This document shows, piece after piece, positions 1 through 5,282 of a DNA stretch of 5,282 bases. The translations under genes and the position numbers were made by a program. The notes below the pieces were generated by a model. That model searched no databases. It saw only the letters and a list, made by a program, of their open reading frames with translations, and was not told the origin of the DNA. The DNA lies in assembly GCA_002084985.1 (NCBI GenBank), contig MZGO01000106.1:1-5282 (forward strand), read 5' to 3'. Origin of the DNA: Thermotoga sp. 4484_232. Its GTDB lineage: Bacteria > Thermotogota > Thermotogae > Thermotogales > Thermotogaceae. Position 1 is the stretch's first letter. Each line of letters opens with the position of its first letter.

Positions 1-2
1 GG

Positions 3-875
3 GTTCTGGATGAGAATTTGGGTATAGGGACGACAAGAAGAGGAATCGGTCCTTCTTACATTGATAGAGTCGCTAGGATTGGCATAAGAATAGAAGATTT
101 GGAAGATGAAGGACACCTTCTGAGCAAATTGAAAAAAAGTGCCTTTCTCAAAGAGAGAGTGTTTGGGTTAAAAATAGAGATAGAAAAGATTCTAAAGAAC
201 CTTACCTCCTTTTTCGAGGAGATCTCCGAAAATGTAATAGATACGCTGGGGTTCAAAAAAACGCTGAGAGAAAGCTCTGTGCTCTTTGAAGGAACTCAAG
301 GCGTCCTTCTCGATCTCGATGCAGGGACGTATCCGTTCGTTACAGCCACTAACTGTTCAACAACGGGTGTTCAAACCGGCGTTGGATTTCCTGTAGAAAT
401 AGATGAGGTGGTGGGAGTTTTCAAAGCGTACACTACGAGGGTTGGAGAGGGGCCGTTTCCAACTGAAGAAAAAGGAGAAATGGGAGAAGAGCTGAGAAGA
501 AGAGGAAAAGAGTACGGAGCAACGACGGGAAGACCACGACGGTGTGGCTGGCTCGATCTACCACTGTTGAGATATGCTGTCGAGGTGTCGGGAGCAAGCG
601 CTTTGGCTTTAACTAAGGTAGATGTTCTATCTGGAATGGAAAGGATAAAAGTGTGTGTTTCGTATAGAATGAAAGGGAAAATTGTGAGTGTTCCCGCATC
701 TTTGAAAAATCTGGAAAACGTCGAACCGGTGTACGAAGAGATCCGAGGATGGAAGAGCCTGAACACACGAGAATTCGACAGATTCTTAGATTTCATTGAG
801 AGAGAAGTGGGATGTAAGATCAAGTACATATCAACTGGTCCAGGAGTTGATGAAATCGTTGAGATAGGAGGGTGA
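3..875 (+). CDS. purA: Adenylosuccinate synthetase, 5' end cut off by window start
   Basis: PurA condenses IMP with aspartate, using GTP, to make adenylosuccinate: the first committed step from IMP to AMP, in the cytoplasm. About 290 C-terminal residues are visible of a family length of roughly 400 to 430. The frame is open to the left edge (VLDEN before the first TTG at 18), so that TTG is not a start and the true start lies upstream, together with the N-terminal GTP loop and catalytic Asp/His. Visible family blocks are GTTRRGIGP (27-53), VAR with the IMP-contacting Arg (about 69-77), EGTQG (288-302), the KAYTTRVGEGPFPTE block (about 423-467), the aspartate-binding loop GATTGRPRR (516-542), the guanine-binding TKVD (612-623) and ISTGP (828-842). 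After STGP the usual Asp-Arg is Gly-Val, a minor departure. The stop overlaps the SD of argF, so the two genes are probably co-transcribed. The assignment is secure. Confidence 0.96.
   Translation, partial: VLDENLGIGTTRRGIGPSYIDRVARIGIRIEDLEDEGHLLSKLKKSAFLKERVFGLKIEIEKILKNLTSFFEEISENVIDTLGFKKTLRESSVLFEGTQGVLLDLDAGTYPFVTATNCSTTGVQTGVGFPVEIDEVVGVFKAYTTRVGEGPFPTEEKGEMGEELRRRGKEYGATTGRPRRCGWLDLPLLRYAVEVSGASALALTKVDVLSGMERIKVCVSYRMKGKIVSVPASLKNLENVEPVYEEIRGWKSLNTREFDRFLDFIEREVGCKIKYISTGPGVDEIVEIGG
867..875 (+). promoter_or_regulatory. Strong ribosome binding site of argF, overlapping the purA stop
   Basis: GGAGGGTGA ends exactly on the TGA stop of purA and lies 6 bases before the ATG at 882. It is nearly complementary to the 16S rRNA 3' end. 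It fixes the argF start and suggests that ribosomes finishing purA help initiate argF. Confidence 0.75.
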
Positions 876-881
876 GTCTGT

Positions 882-1823
882 ATGGGAGTCAACTTGAAGG
901 GAAGATCCCTTTTAACTCTCCTTGATTACACTTCAGAAGAAATAAGATACCTTCTGGATTTATCCAAACAGGTCAAGGCGGAGAATAGAGCCAGGGAAAA
1001 GCACAGAAGATTTGAGGGGATGACCCTTGCCATGCTTTTCGAAAAGAGATCCACAAGAACAAGGCTAGCGTTCGAAACTGCCTTCACTGAAGAAGGAGGA
1101 CATGCCATATTCCTATCGAAACAGGATATCCAACTTGGTGCGAAGGAATCCATAGAGGATACGGCAAGAGTTTTGGGAAGGATGGTCGATGCGATCATGT
1201 TCAGAGGTTTCAAACAGGAGACGGTGGAGATACTCGCAAAATACTCAGGAGTCCCTGTATACAATGGCCTCACTGATGAATATCATCCAACCCAGGTTTT
1301 GGCAGATCTCATGACGATAGAAGAGAACTTCGATAGGCTTTCCGGTATAAAACTCGTTTTCATGGGAGATGGCAGAAACAACATGGCAAATTCTCTGATG
1401 ATAGGATGTTCCAAGATGGGTCTTCATTACGTCATATGCTCTCCCAGAGAATTAAGGCCAAAGCAAGAGTTAGTTAAAAAATGTTTAGAAATAGCAAAAA
1501 ACACAGGTGCTAAAATAGAGTTTACGGACGATGTTGAAGAGGCGGTTCAAGGAGCGGATGTCATATACACGGACGTCTGGGCATCCATGGGTGAGGAAGA
1601 AAAAGAAGAAGAAAGGAGAAAGCTGCTTCAACCATATCAGGTGAATGAAAATGTTATGGAGATGACAGGTAAAAAAGAAACGATATTCATGCACTGTTTA
1701 CCAGCTGTCAAAGGCCAGGAGGTTACCTTCGGAGTGATAGAGGGAAAACAGAGTCGAGTCTGGGATGAAGCCGAGAACAGGAAGCATACCATAAAAGCTC
1801 TGATGATAGCAACTCTTCTGTGA
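882..1823 (+). CDS. argF: Ornithine carbamoyltransferase
   Basis: It transfers the carbamoyl group from carbamoyl phosphate to ornithine, giving citrulline and phosphate in arginine biosynthesis; the family forms cytoplasmic trimers. At 313 residues it has the normal length. The carbamoyl-phosphate domain carries STRTR (57-61) and HPTQ (135-138). The ornithine domain carries GDGRNNMANS with Asn167, then D231 followed by the SMG loop (235-237), and HCLP (271-274) with the catalytic Cys272. The SMG loop and D231 mark ornithine specificity and argue against aspartate or acetylornithine carbamoyltransferase. The C-terminal NRKHTIKA segment supplies the late conserved Arg. The ATG at 882 is supported by its strong SD. 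The TGA overlaps a possible GTG of the next gene. No other arginine gene is visible here. A catabolic (arcB-like) role is possible in principle, but no arginine deiminase or carbamate kinase gene is in view. Confidence 0.96.
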   Translation: MGVNLKGRSLLTLLDYTSEEIRYLLDLSKQVKAENRAREKHRRFEGMTLAMLFEKRSTRTRLAFETAFTEEGGHAIFLSKQDIQLGAKESIEDTARVLGRMVDAIMFRGFKQETVEILAKYSGVPVYNGLTDEYHPTQVLADLMTIEENFDRLSGIKLVFMGDGRNNMANSLMIGCSKMGLHYVICSPRELRPKQELVKKCLEIAKNTGAKIEFTDDVEEAVQGADVIYTDVWASMGEEEKEEERRKLLQPYQVNENVMEMTGKKETIFMHCLPAVKGQEVTFGVIEGKQSRVWDEAENRKHTIKALMIATLL

Positions 1824-1825
1824 TA

Positions 1826-1833
1826 GAGGTGAT
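1826..1833 (+). promoter_or_regulatory. Ribosome binding site of the phosphatase gene, unusually placed
   Basis: GAGGTGAT matches eight bases of the consensus AGGAGGTGATCC. It overlaps the GTG at 1829 and the ATG at 1832. Counted from the end of GAGG, only 2 bases separate it from the ATG, but 8 bases separate it from the CTG at 1838. The neighbouring genes have 7 to 10 bases by the same count. Confidence 0.55.
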
Positions 1834-2428
1834 GAGACTGCTGCTGTACCTTGTAAGACACGGGAAAACTACTTGGAACGAAAAACGCCTGTGGCAGGGT
1901 AATGTGGATACGGAGCTGAGTGAGGAAGGAATAATTCAAGCGAAAAAACTAGCTTTGAGATTTTCTTACGTTCCGATAGAAGCCGTTTATACGAGCCCTT
2001 TAAGTAGAGCATACAGAACGGCTGAAGAGATAGCAAAGGTTCATCTTATGAAACCAATATGCGTTGAAGATCTGAAAGAGTGTGATATATCCCTTTGGAA
2101 TGGTCTAACCCTTGAGGAGGTTTTGGACAGGTACGGTGAAGAATTCCACAGATGGAACGTTGATCCTGAAGCTGATATAAGAGGAATAGAATCCCTTGGA
2201 AATCTCCAAAGAAGGATGGTTAAAACGGTTAAAGAGATCTTGAAAGATCAGGAAGGGGATATAGTCATTGTCTCTCACGCACTGGCTTTGAAAACTTTCG
2301 TGTCTTGGATTCTGGGAATACCGGTAACGGAGCACAGAAGATTCAAACTGGAAAATGCTTCCGTAACAATTGTTGAATTTTCCGACAATCCCAGGGTATT
2401 GGTGTTGAACGATACATCACACTTGTGA
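1832..2428 (+). CDS. Histidine phosphatase / phosphoglycerate mutase family protein
   Basis: A member of the histidine phosphatase superfamily (phosphoglycerate mutase, PhoE and CobC branch), which removes or moves phosphate through a phospho-histidine. From the ATG at 1832 it has 198 residues. It shows the catalytic LVRHGKTTWN block with RHG at residues 9-11, the SPLSRAYRTA phosphate-pocket block near 55-64, Glu83 in an ECDISLWNGLT segment as proton donor, and the second catalytic His149 in IVSHALALKTF. The length near 200 fits cofactor-dependent small phosphatases better than true glycolytic mutases (about 230-250 with extra loops). Substrate is unknown; candidates are alpha-ribazole phosphate, phosphoglycerate or nucleotide or sugar phosphates. 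The start is uncertain: GTG 1820 overlaps the argF stop but has no SD, ATG 1832 lies too close to the SD at 1826-1833, and CTG 1838 lies at the best distance. The 3' end runs into the ABC gene's SD. Confidence 0.9.
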   Translation: MRLLLYLVRHGKTTWNEKRLWQGNVDTELSEEGIIQAKKLALRFSYVPIEAVYTSPLSRAYRTAEEIAKVHLMKPICVEDLKECDISLWNGLTLEEVLDRYGEEFHRWNVDPEADIRGIESLGNLQRRMVKTVKEILKDQEGDIVIVSHALALKTFVSWILGIPVTEHRRFKLENASVTIVEFSDNPRVLVLNDTSHL

Positions 2429-2437
2429 AGGTGATCC
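2429..2437 (+). promoter_or_regulatory. Ribosome binding site of the ABC exporter gene
   Basis: AGGTGATCC is a perfect nine-base match to the right half of AGGAGGTGATCC. The ATG at 2440 lies 8 bases after the GG core, so this site selects ATG 2440 over the GTG at 2425 that overlaps the previous stop. Confidence 0.7.
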
Positions 2438-2439
2438 TT

Positions 2440-3981
2440 ATGAGAGCGGAAACGAAGCTTCTCTCATATGCGAAACCCTATTGGCATCTCTTCGTTCTGG
2501 CAATAGTGATTGTTCTGGTATCGACTTACGTTGAAATCATGCCTCCAAGAATTGTGAAGGATGCTATAGATAGTTACATAAACAATCAGAATATACCCGT
2601 TAACGATAGAATAGGGATTGTGAACGACACACAGAACGTGCAAGAATTCTTCACAACTGTTGTGACGAGTATCATAAAGGACATTTTTCTACTCGGTGGT
2701 ATCATAATATCCTTGATACAGCTCAGCAAGATTCTCTTCATTCAGTTATCCTATATTTTCCCCATAGTCATAGCTTCCATGATTCTCTTCAGATACTTCG
2801 ACAGGAAGGTATACAGAATGGTCAGAACCAATCTTGCAAGGATAAACGCTTTTCTAGCAGAGCACATAGCTGGTGTGAGTGTTGTGAAGATCTTCAACGC
2901 TGAGGAACAAAAAAAGAAGGAGTTCGACAACATCGCTAAAGATTATTATAAATCCCTGATAAAGCAGTTGTACGTTTTCGGCATATTCAGACCTTTCATG
3001 GATTTCCTTTACTTTTTGGGACTCAGTTTGATAATATGGTTCGGTGCAAAGTACATAATGAACAAAACGATAGGTTTCGGTGCGCTGTATGCTTTTGCCT
3101 CCTACCTTGACATGTTCTTCGCCCCTCTCAGAGATATAGCCGAAAAGTACGATATCGTTCAAAATTCAATGGCCTCGGCTGAGAAGATATTCAACCTGTT
3201 TAAAGAGAATGGAGAAAAGCTCGGAAAACCTGATGGAAAGAAACACGTTGAAAAGGGTGTTGTGGAATTCAAAAACGTATGGTTCAGCTATGATGGGAAG
3301 AGATGGATACTCAAAGATGTGAACATAGTGTTCGCTCCAGGATATCTTACAGCCATCGTTGGAGAGACGGGAGCGGGAAAAACATCCCTCATGAATCTTT
3401 TAAATGGACTTTACGTTCCTCAGAAAGGAGTCATACTGGTCGATGATATTCCTCTTCAGGAGTATGACTTGAAATCCTTGAGAAGAGAAATAGCAGTCGT
3501 TCCACAAGATGTCGTTCTTTTCTCTGGAACGATTCTAGACAATATCCGTTTGTTTGATGAGAACATCCCAGAGGAGAAAGTTCTGGAAGCTCTGGAGAAG
3601 GTGTATGCCATGGATATAGTGAACAAATTGGAAAAGGGAATTCACTATGAGGTGGTAGAGAGAGGTACAACTTTATCATCTGGTGAAAGACAGTTGATAG
3701 TTCTTGCAAGGGCTGTTTTGTTCGATTCCAAGATACTGGTTCTGGATGAGGCGACGAGTAACATAGACGTTGAAACGGAAACAAGGATACAGAAAGCCTT
3801 AAGGGAATTGTCGAAGGATAAGACGGTTATAATGATTGCTCACAGGCTATCCACAGTCAAAGATGCAGATAGAATAATCGTTATTCATAACGGTCAAGTG
3901 GTGGAGGAAGGAAGGCACAGAGAACTCCTCAAGAGAAGAGGGGTCTATTATAAACTCTACGAAGTGCAATTCGAGATATGA
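2440..3981 (+). CDS. ABC exporter half-transporter (membrane plus ATPase domain) with an internal deletion in the membrane domain
   Basis: A type IV (MsbA/TM287-288-like) ABC exporter subunit: two such chains would export a substrate across the inner membrane using ATP. Substrate is unknown. The protein has 513 residues against a usual 570 to 620. The ATPase domain (from about residue 273) is complete: A-loop Tyr284 in WFSYD, Walker A GETGAGKT (308-315), Q-loop Gln356, ERG X-loop, signature LSSGERQ (412-418), Walker B ending D436 with catalytic E437, SNID D-loop and His468. The membrane part has only five likely helices: TM1 (about 15-37), then segments near 72-95, 97-120, 178-207 and 213-235 matching TM3 to TM6. 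The region after TM1 jumps from the first external loop (PVNDRIG) straight to the VNDTQNVQEF block that normally follows coupling helix 1, so TM2 and most of the first intracellular loop are absent. ICL2 (LNAFLAEHIAG-like, VKIFNAEEQ) is present. No second ABC subunit is adjacent. ATG 2440 is chosen for its SD; GTG 2425 would add five residues. Confidence 0.93.
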   Translation: MRAETKLLSYAKPYWHLFVLAIVIVLVSTYVEIMPPRIVKDAIDSYINNQNIPVNDRIGIVNDTQNVQEFFTTVVTSIIKDIFLLGGIIISLIQLSKILFIQLSYIFPIVIASMILFRYFDRKVYRMVRTNLARINAFLAEHIAGVSVVKIFNAEEQKKKEFDNIAKDYYKSLIKQLYVFGIFRPFMDFLYFLGLSLIIWFGAKYIMNKTIGFGALYAFASYLDMFFAPLRDIAEKYDIVQNSMASAEKIFNLFKENGEKLGKPDGKKHVEKGVVEFKNVWFSYDGKRWILKDVNIVFAPGYLTAIVGETGAGKTSLMNLLNGLYVPQKGVILVDDIPLQEYDLKSLRREIAVVPQDVVLFSGTILDNIRLFDENIPEEKVLEALEKVYAMDIVNKLEKGIHYEVVERGTTLSSGERQLIVLARAVLFDSKILVLDEATSNIDVETETRIQKALRELSKDKTVIMIAHRLSTVKDADRIIVIHNGQVVEEGRHRELLKRRGVYYKLYEVQFEI

Positions 3982-3987
3982 GGAGGG
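3981..3987 (+). promoter_or_regulatory. Ribosome binding site of the Xaa-Pro peptidase gene
   Basis: AGGAGGG begins on the last base of the ABC gene stop and lies 6 bases before the ATG at 3994. It confirms that start and suggests coupled translation with the exporter gene. Confidence 0.75.
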
Positions 3988-3993
3988 ATAAAT

Positions 3994-5070
3994 ATGGATA
4001 GGGTAGATAAGTTGATGGAGCAAGCTGAAAGCGAGAACGTTGATGCTGTGATGATAATAAATTTCGAAAACTCTTCGAAAGCGAGTTCATTTTATTTCTC
4101 AGGTTTTACAGGATCTTTCAGTATCCTGATCCTCCACAGAGATTTCAGAAAACTCATAACGGATCCCAGATACACGGAGCAGGCAAAGAAGGAAACGAAC
4201 TTCGAGATCGTGGAGTACAGGGAAGGGGATGTCTTCGATTTCTTAAAAGGAATCCTGGATGAACTCCCTCTGAAAAAATTAGGGATAGAAGAGAGCAGAG
4301 TTTCCCTGCATGTCTACAACCAGCTTAGAGAAAAACTTGGGGTTGAGTTTGTGGCTGTGGATAAATACATAACTCTCCTCAGGATGAGTAAAGATGAAGA
4401 AGAAATCAGAAGAATCAGAGAAGCTGTAAAGCTGGCGGAAGAAGCGTTCAGGCAAACTCTGGAGATCCTAAAGCCCGGTATGAAAGAGAAGGAAGTGGCG
4501 GCGTACCTTGAATACAGAATGAAAATTTTGGGAGCAGAATCCGCAGCTTTCGAAACCATTGTAGCATCTGGTTGGAGATCCGCACTGCCTCATGGAAGGG
4601 CGAGTGATAAGAAGATAGAGAAGAATGAACCTATCGTTTTCGATTTCGGAGCAAGGTTGAACGGTTACTCCTCGGATATAACCAGGATGGTGTGTATAGG
4701 AGAGCCTTCTGACGATTTCAAAGAGATTCATTCAATAGTTTCCGAAGCTCAAGACAGAGCTCTTGAAAAAGCCCGAGCTGGTATAACTGGGAAAGAGCTG
4801 GACAACGTTGCAAGAGATTTCATAAGTAGCAAAGGATACGGTCCCATGTTCGGGCATAGTCTTGGGCATGGCCTTGGAATAGAGGTCCATGAGGCACCAA
4901 GAGTCAGCACTAGGAATGAGGAGAAACTACCGGAGAATTCGGTGGTTACCATAGAACCCGGCATATACCTTGAAGGACGCTTCGGTGTCAGAATCGAGGA
5001 AGATGTCGTTTTGAGAAAAGAAGGGAGGGAGATTTTGACCTCCCTTCCACGAGAGATTATCACCGTCTGA
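3994..5070 (+). CDS. M24 family Xaa-Pro aminopeptidase/dipeptidase
   Basis: A cytoplasmic metallopeptidase of the pita-bread fold that cleaves the bond before proline at peptide N-termini or in Xaa-Pro dipeptides. At 358 residues it has the usual length for the short bacterial form (PepP/PepQ-like). The creatinase-type N-terminal domain spans about 1-128, with SSFYFSGFTGS and the ITDPRYTEQA block. The catalytic domain begins near 135. All five dinuclear metal ligands are present: D217 and D228 (FDFGARLNGYSSDIT), H292 (GHSLGHGLGIEVHE), E321 (TIEPGIYL) and E335 (VRIEEDV). The supporting histidines H200 (ALPHGRAS), H288 and H299 are also there. The substituted methionine aminopeptidase option is unlikely given the N-terminal domain and the HGxxxHGxxxxxHE spacing. 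Whether it prefers dipeptides or longer peptides cannot be read from sequence. It is the last gene of the plus-strand string and converges with a minus-strand gene remnant. Confidence 0.94.
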   Translation: MDRVDKLMEQAESENVDAVMIINFENSSKASSFYFSGFTGSFSILILHRDFRKLITDPRYTEQAKKETNFEIVEYREGDVFDFLKGILDELPLKKLGIEESRVSLHVYNQLREKLGVEFVAVDKYITLLRMSKDEEEIRRIREAVKLAEEAFRQTLEILKPGMKEKEVAAYLEYRMKILGAESAAFETIVASGWRSALPHGRASDKKIEKNEPIVFDFGARLNGYSSDITRMVCIGEPSDDFKEIHSIVSEAQDRALEKARAGITGKELDNVARDFISSKGYGPMFGHSLGHGLGIEVHEAPRVSTRNEEKLPENSVVTIEPGIYLEGRFGVRIEEDVVLRKEGREILTSLPREIITV

Positions 5071-5073
5071 ACA

Positions 5074-5282
5074 CTATTGAACTGCTAATCTCAGTATCTC
5101 AAGAATGTCCTCTCTATACAATTTCTTGAGTTTTCCAAGAGGTTCCTTTCATACAGGCGTTTCCGCTACTTTTTCTATATTCTCCTCTGGGATACCGGCA
5201 TCTTTAAGAAAGACAGGAGCTTCCACTTTTTTGAGCCAGGCTTTGAACCTTTCTATACCTGATAAAACCAGATCCTTACCGG
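5074..5282 (-). pseudogene. C-terminal end of an iron-containing alcohol dehydrogenase, interrupted by an in-frame stop; continues beyond the window
   Basis: Reading the minus strand from 5280 gives an open frame with GIERFKAWLKKV, then LKDAGIPEENIEKVAE, a TGA (5149-5151), and then LGKLKKLYREDILEILRLA ending at TAG 5074-5076. This order (helix with a group-III alcohol dehydrogenase GIE..K.W/FF pattern, GI..E.I..VAE, LG..KKL..ED..EI..LA) is the typical C-terminus of butanol-dehydrogenase-like Fe-dependent alcohol dehydrogenases, which reduce aldehydes with NAD(P)H. Homology-like sequence continues on both sides of the TGA in the same frame, so the stop is a nonsense change or the trace of two compensating frameshifts. 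If real, the protein loses 24 C-terminal residues. The catalytic iron-binding histidines would lie outside the window. The assignment rests on family memory and about 68 codons. Confidence 0.68.
5098..5130. repeat. Perfect 8-bp inverted repeat near the convergent gene ends, weak terminator candidate
   Basis: CTCAAGAA (5098-5105) pairs perfectly with TTCTTGAG (5123-5130) across a 17-base loop, and four T follow on the plus strand. It lies 28 bases after the peptidase stop, where a plus-strand terminator would be expected. The stem has only three G:C pairs and a long loop, which is poor for a hyperthermophile, and both arms also lie within minus-strand codons. No better terminator is visible between 5071 and 5282. 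Confidence 0.25.

Noticed and set aside
371..892. Minus-strand open frame of 173 codons opposite purA
   Set aside because: It lies wholly antisense to well conserved purA codons, has a Ser/Thr/Pro-rich shadow composition and no SD or recognisable motif. The other antisense frames opposite argF, the phosphatase, the exporter and the peptidase were rejected for the same reason.
1593..1622. 30-base pure purine run in argF
   Set aside because: It encodes the Glu/Lys-rich segment after the SMG loop that ornithine carbamoyltransferases normally have, and AG-rich codons are normal in this genome.
2425..2427. GTG as start of the ABC exporter
   Set aside because: It overlaps the previous stop, has no SD before it and lies 2 bases before the SD AGGTGATCC, which serves ATG 2440.
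2909..2915. Run of seven A in the ABC exporter gene as a possible slippage or frameshift site
   Set aside because: The frame is intact on both sides and encodes the Lys-rich EEQKKKEF segment expected in ICL2. No alternative product is suggested.
5149..5151. In-frame TGA as a selenocysteine codon
   Set aside because: The position is far from any catalytic site of Fe-alcohol dehydrogenases, no SECIS-like hairpin is visible just after it, and selenocysteine insertion is not expected in Thermotoga.
1..5282. New defence, mobile or RNA-based system
   Set aside because: All plus-strand sequence to 5070 is accounted for by known metabolic or transport families. No array of repeats, insertion sequence ends, tRNA or unexplained gap over 300 bases was found.

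Overview
The window looks like chromosomal DNA of a hyperthermophilic bacterium of the Thermotoga lineage. The evidence is moderate GC, Arg codons dominated by AGA/AGG and Ile by ATA, proteins rich in Lys/Glu/Ile, tightly packed genes with very strong Shine-Dalgarno (SD) sites of the AGGAGGTGATCC type, and protein sequences that resemble Thermotoga homologues. The genus is inferred from sequence style and remembered families; no search was run.

Layout: bases 1 to 5070 are one compact plus-strand gene string with no gap larger than 12 bases. In order it holds the C-terminal two thirds of adenylosuccinate synthetase (purA, cut by the window start), anabolic-type ornithine carbamoyltransferase (argF), a histidine-phosphatase/phosphoglycerate-mutase family protein, an ABC exporter half-transporter, and an M24 Xaa-Pro peptidase. 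Start codons sit on or just after the previous stop, so the five genes are probably one transcript with translational coupling. Functions are mixed: AMP synthesis, arginine synthesis, a phosphatase of unknown substrate, export, and peptide turnover. This looks like a housekeeping operon, not a dedicated pathway.

The last 212 bases carry no complete gene. Read on the minus strand they encode the C-terminus of an iron-containing alcohol dehydrogenase, convergent with the peptidase gene. Its reading frame is interrupted by a TGA 24 codons before the family-like end.

Three things deserve attention. (1) The ABC exporter is about 80 residues too short. The missing part is internal and in frame, covering transmembrane helix 2 and the first intracellular loop, while the ATPase domain is intact. 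(2) The alcohol dehydrogenase 3' end is disrupted. (3) The phosphatase gene has an SD placed for a CTG start rather than for the available ATG or GTG codons. I found no mobile element, CRISPR array, RNA gene or new multi-gene system.
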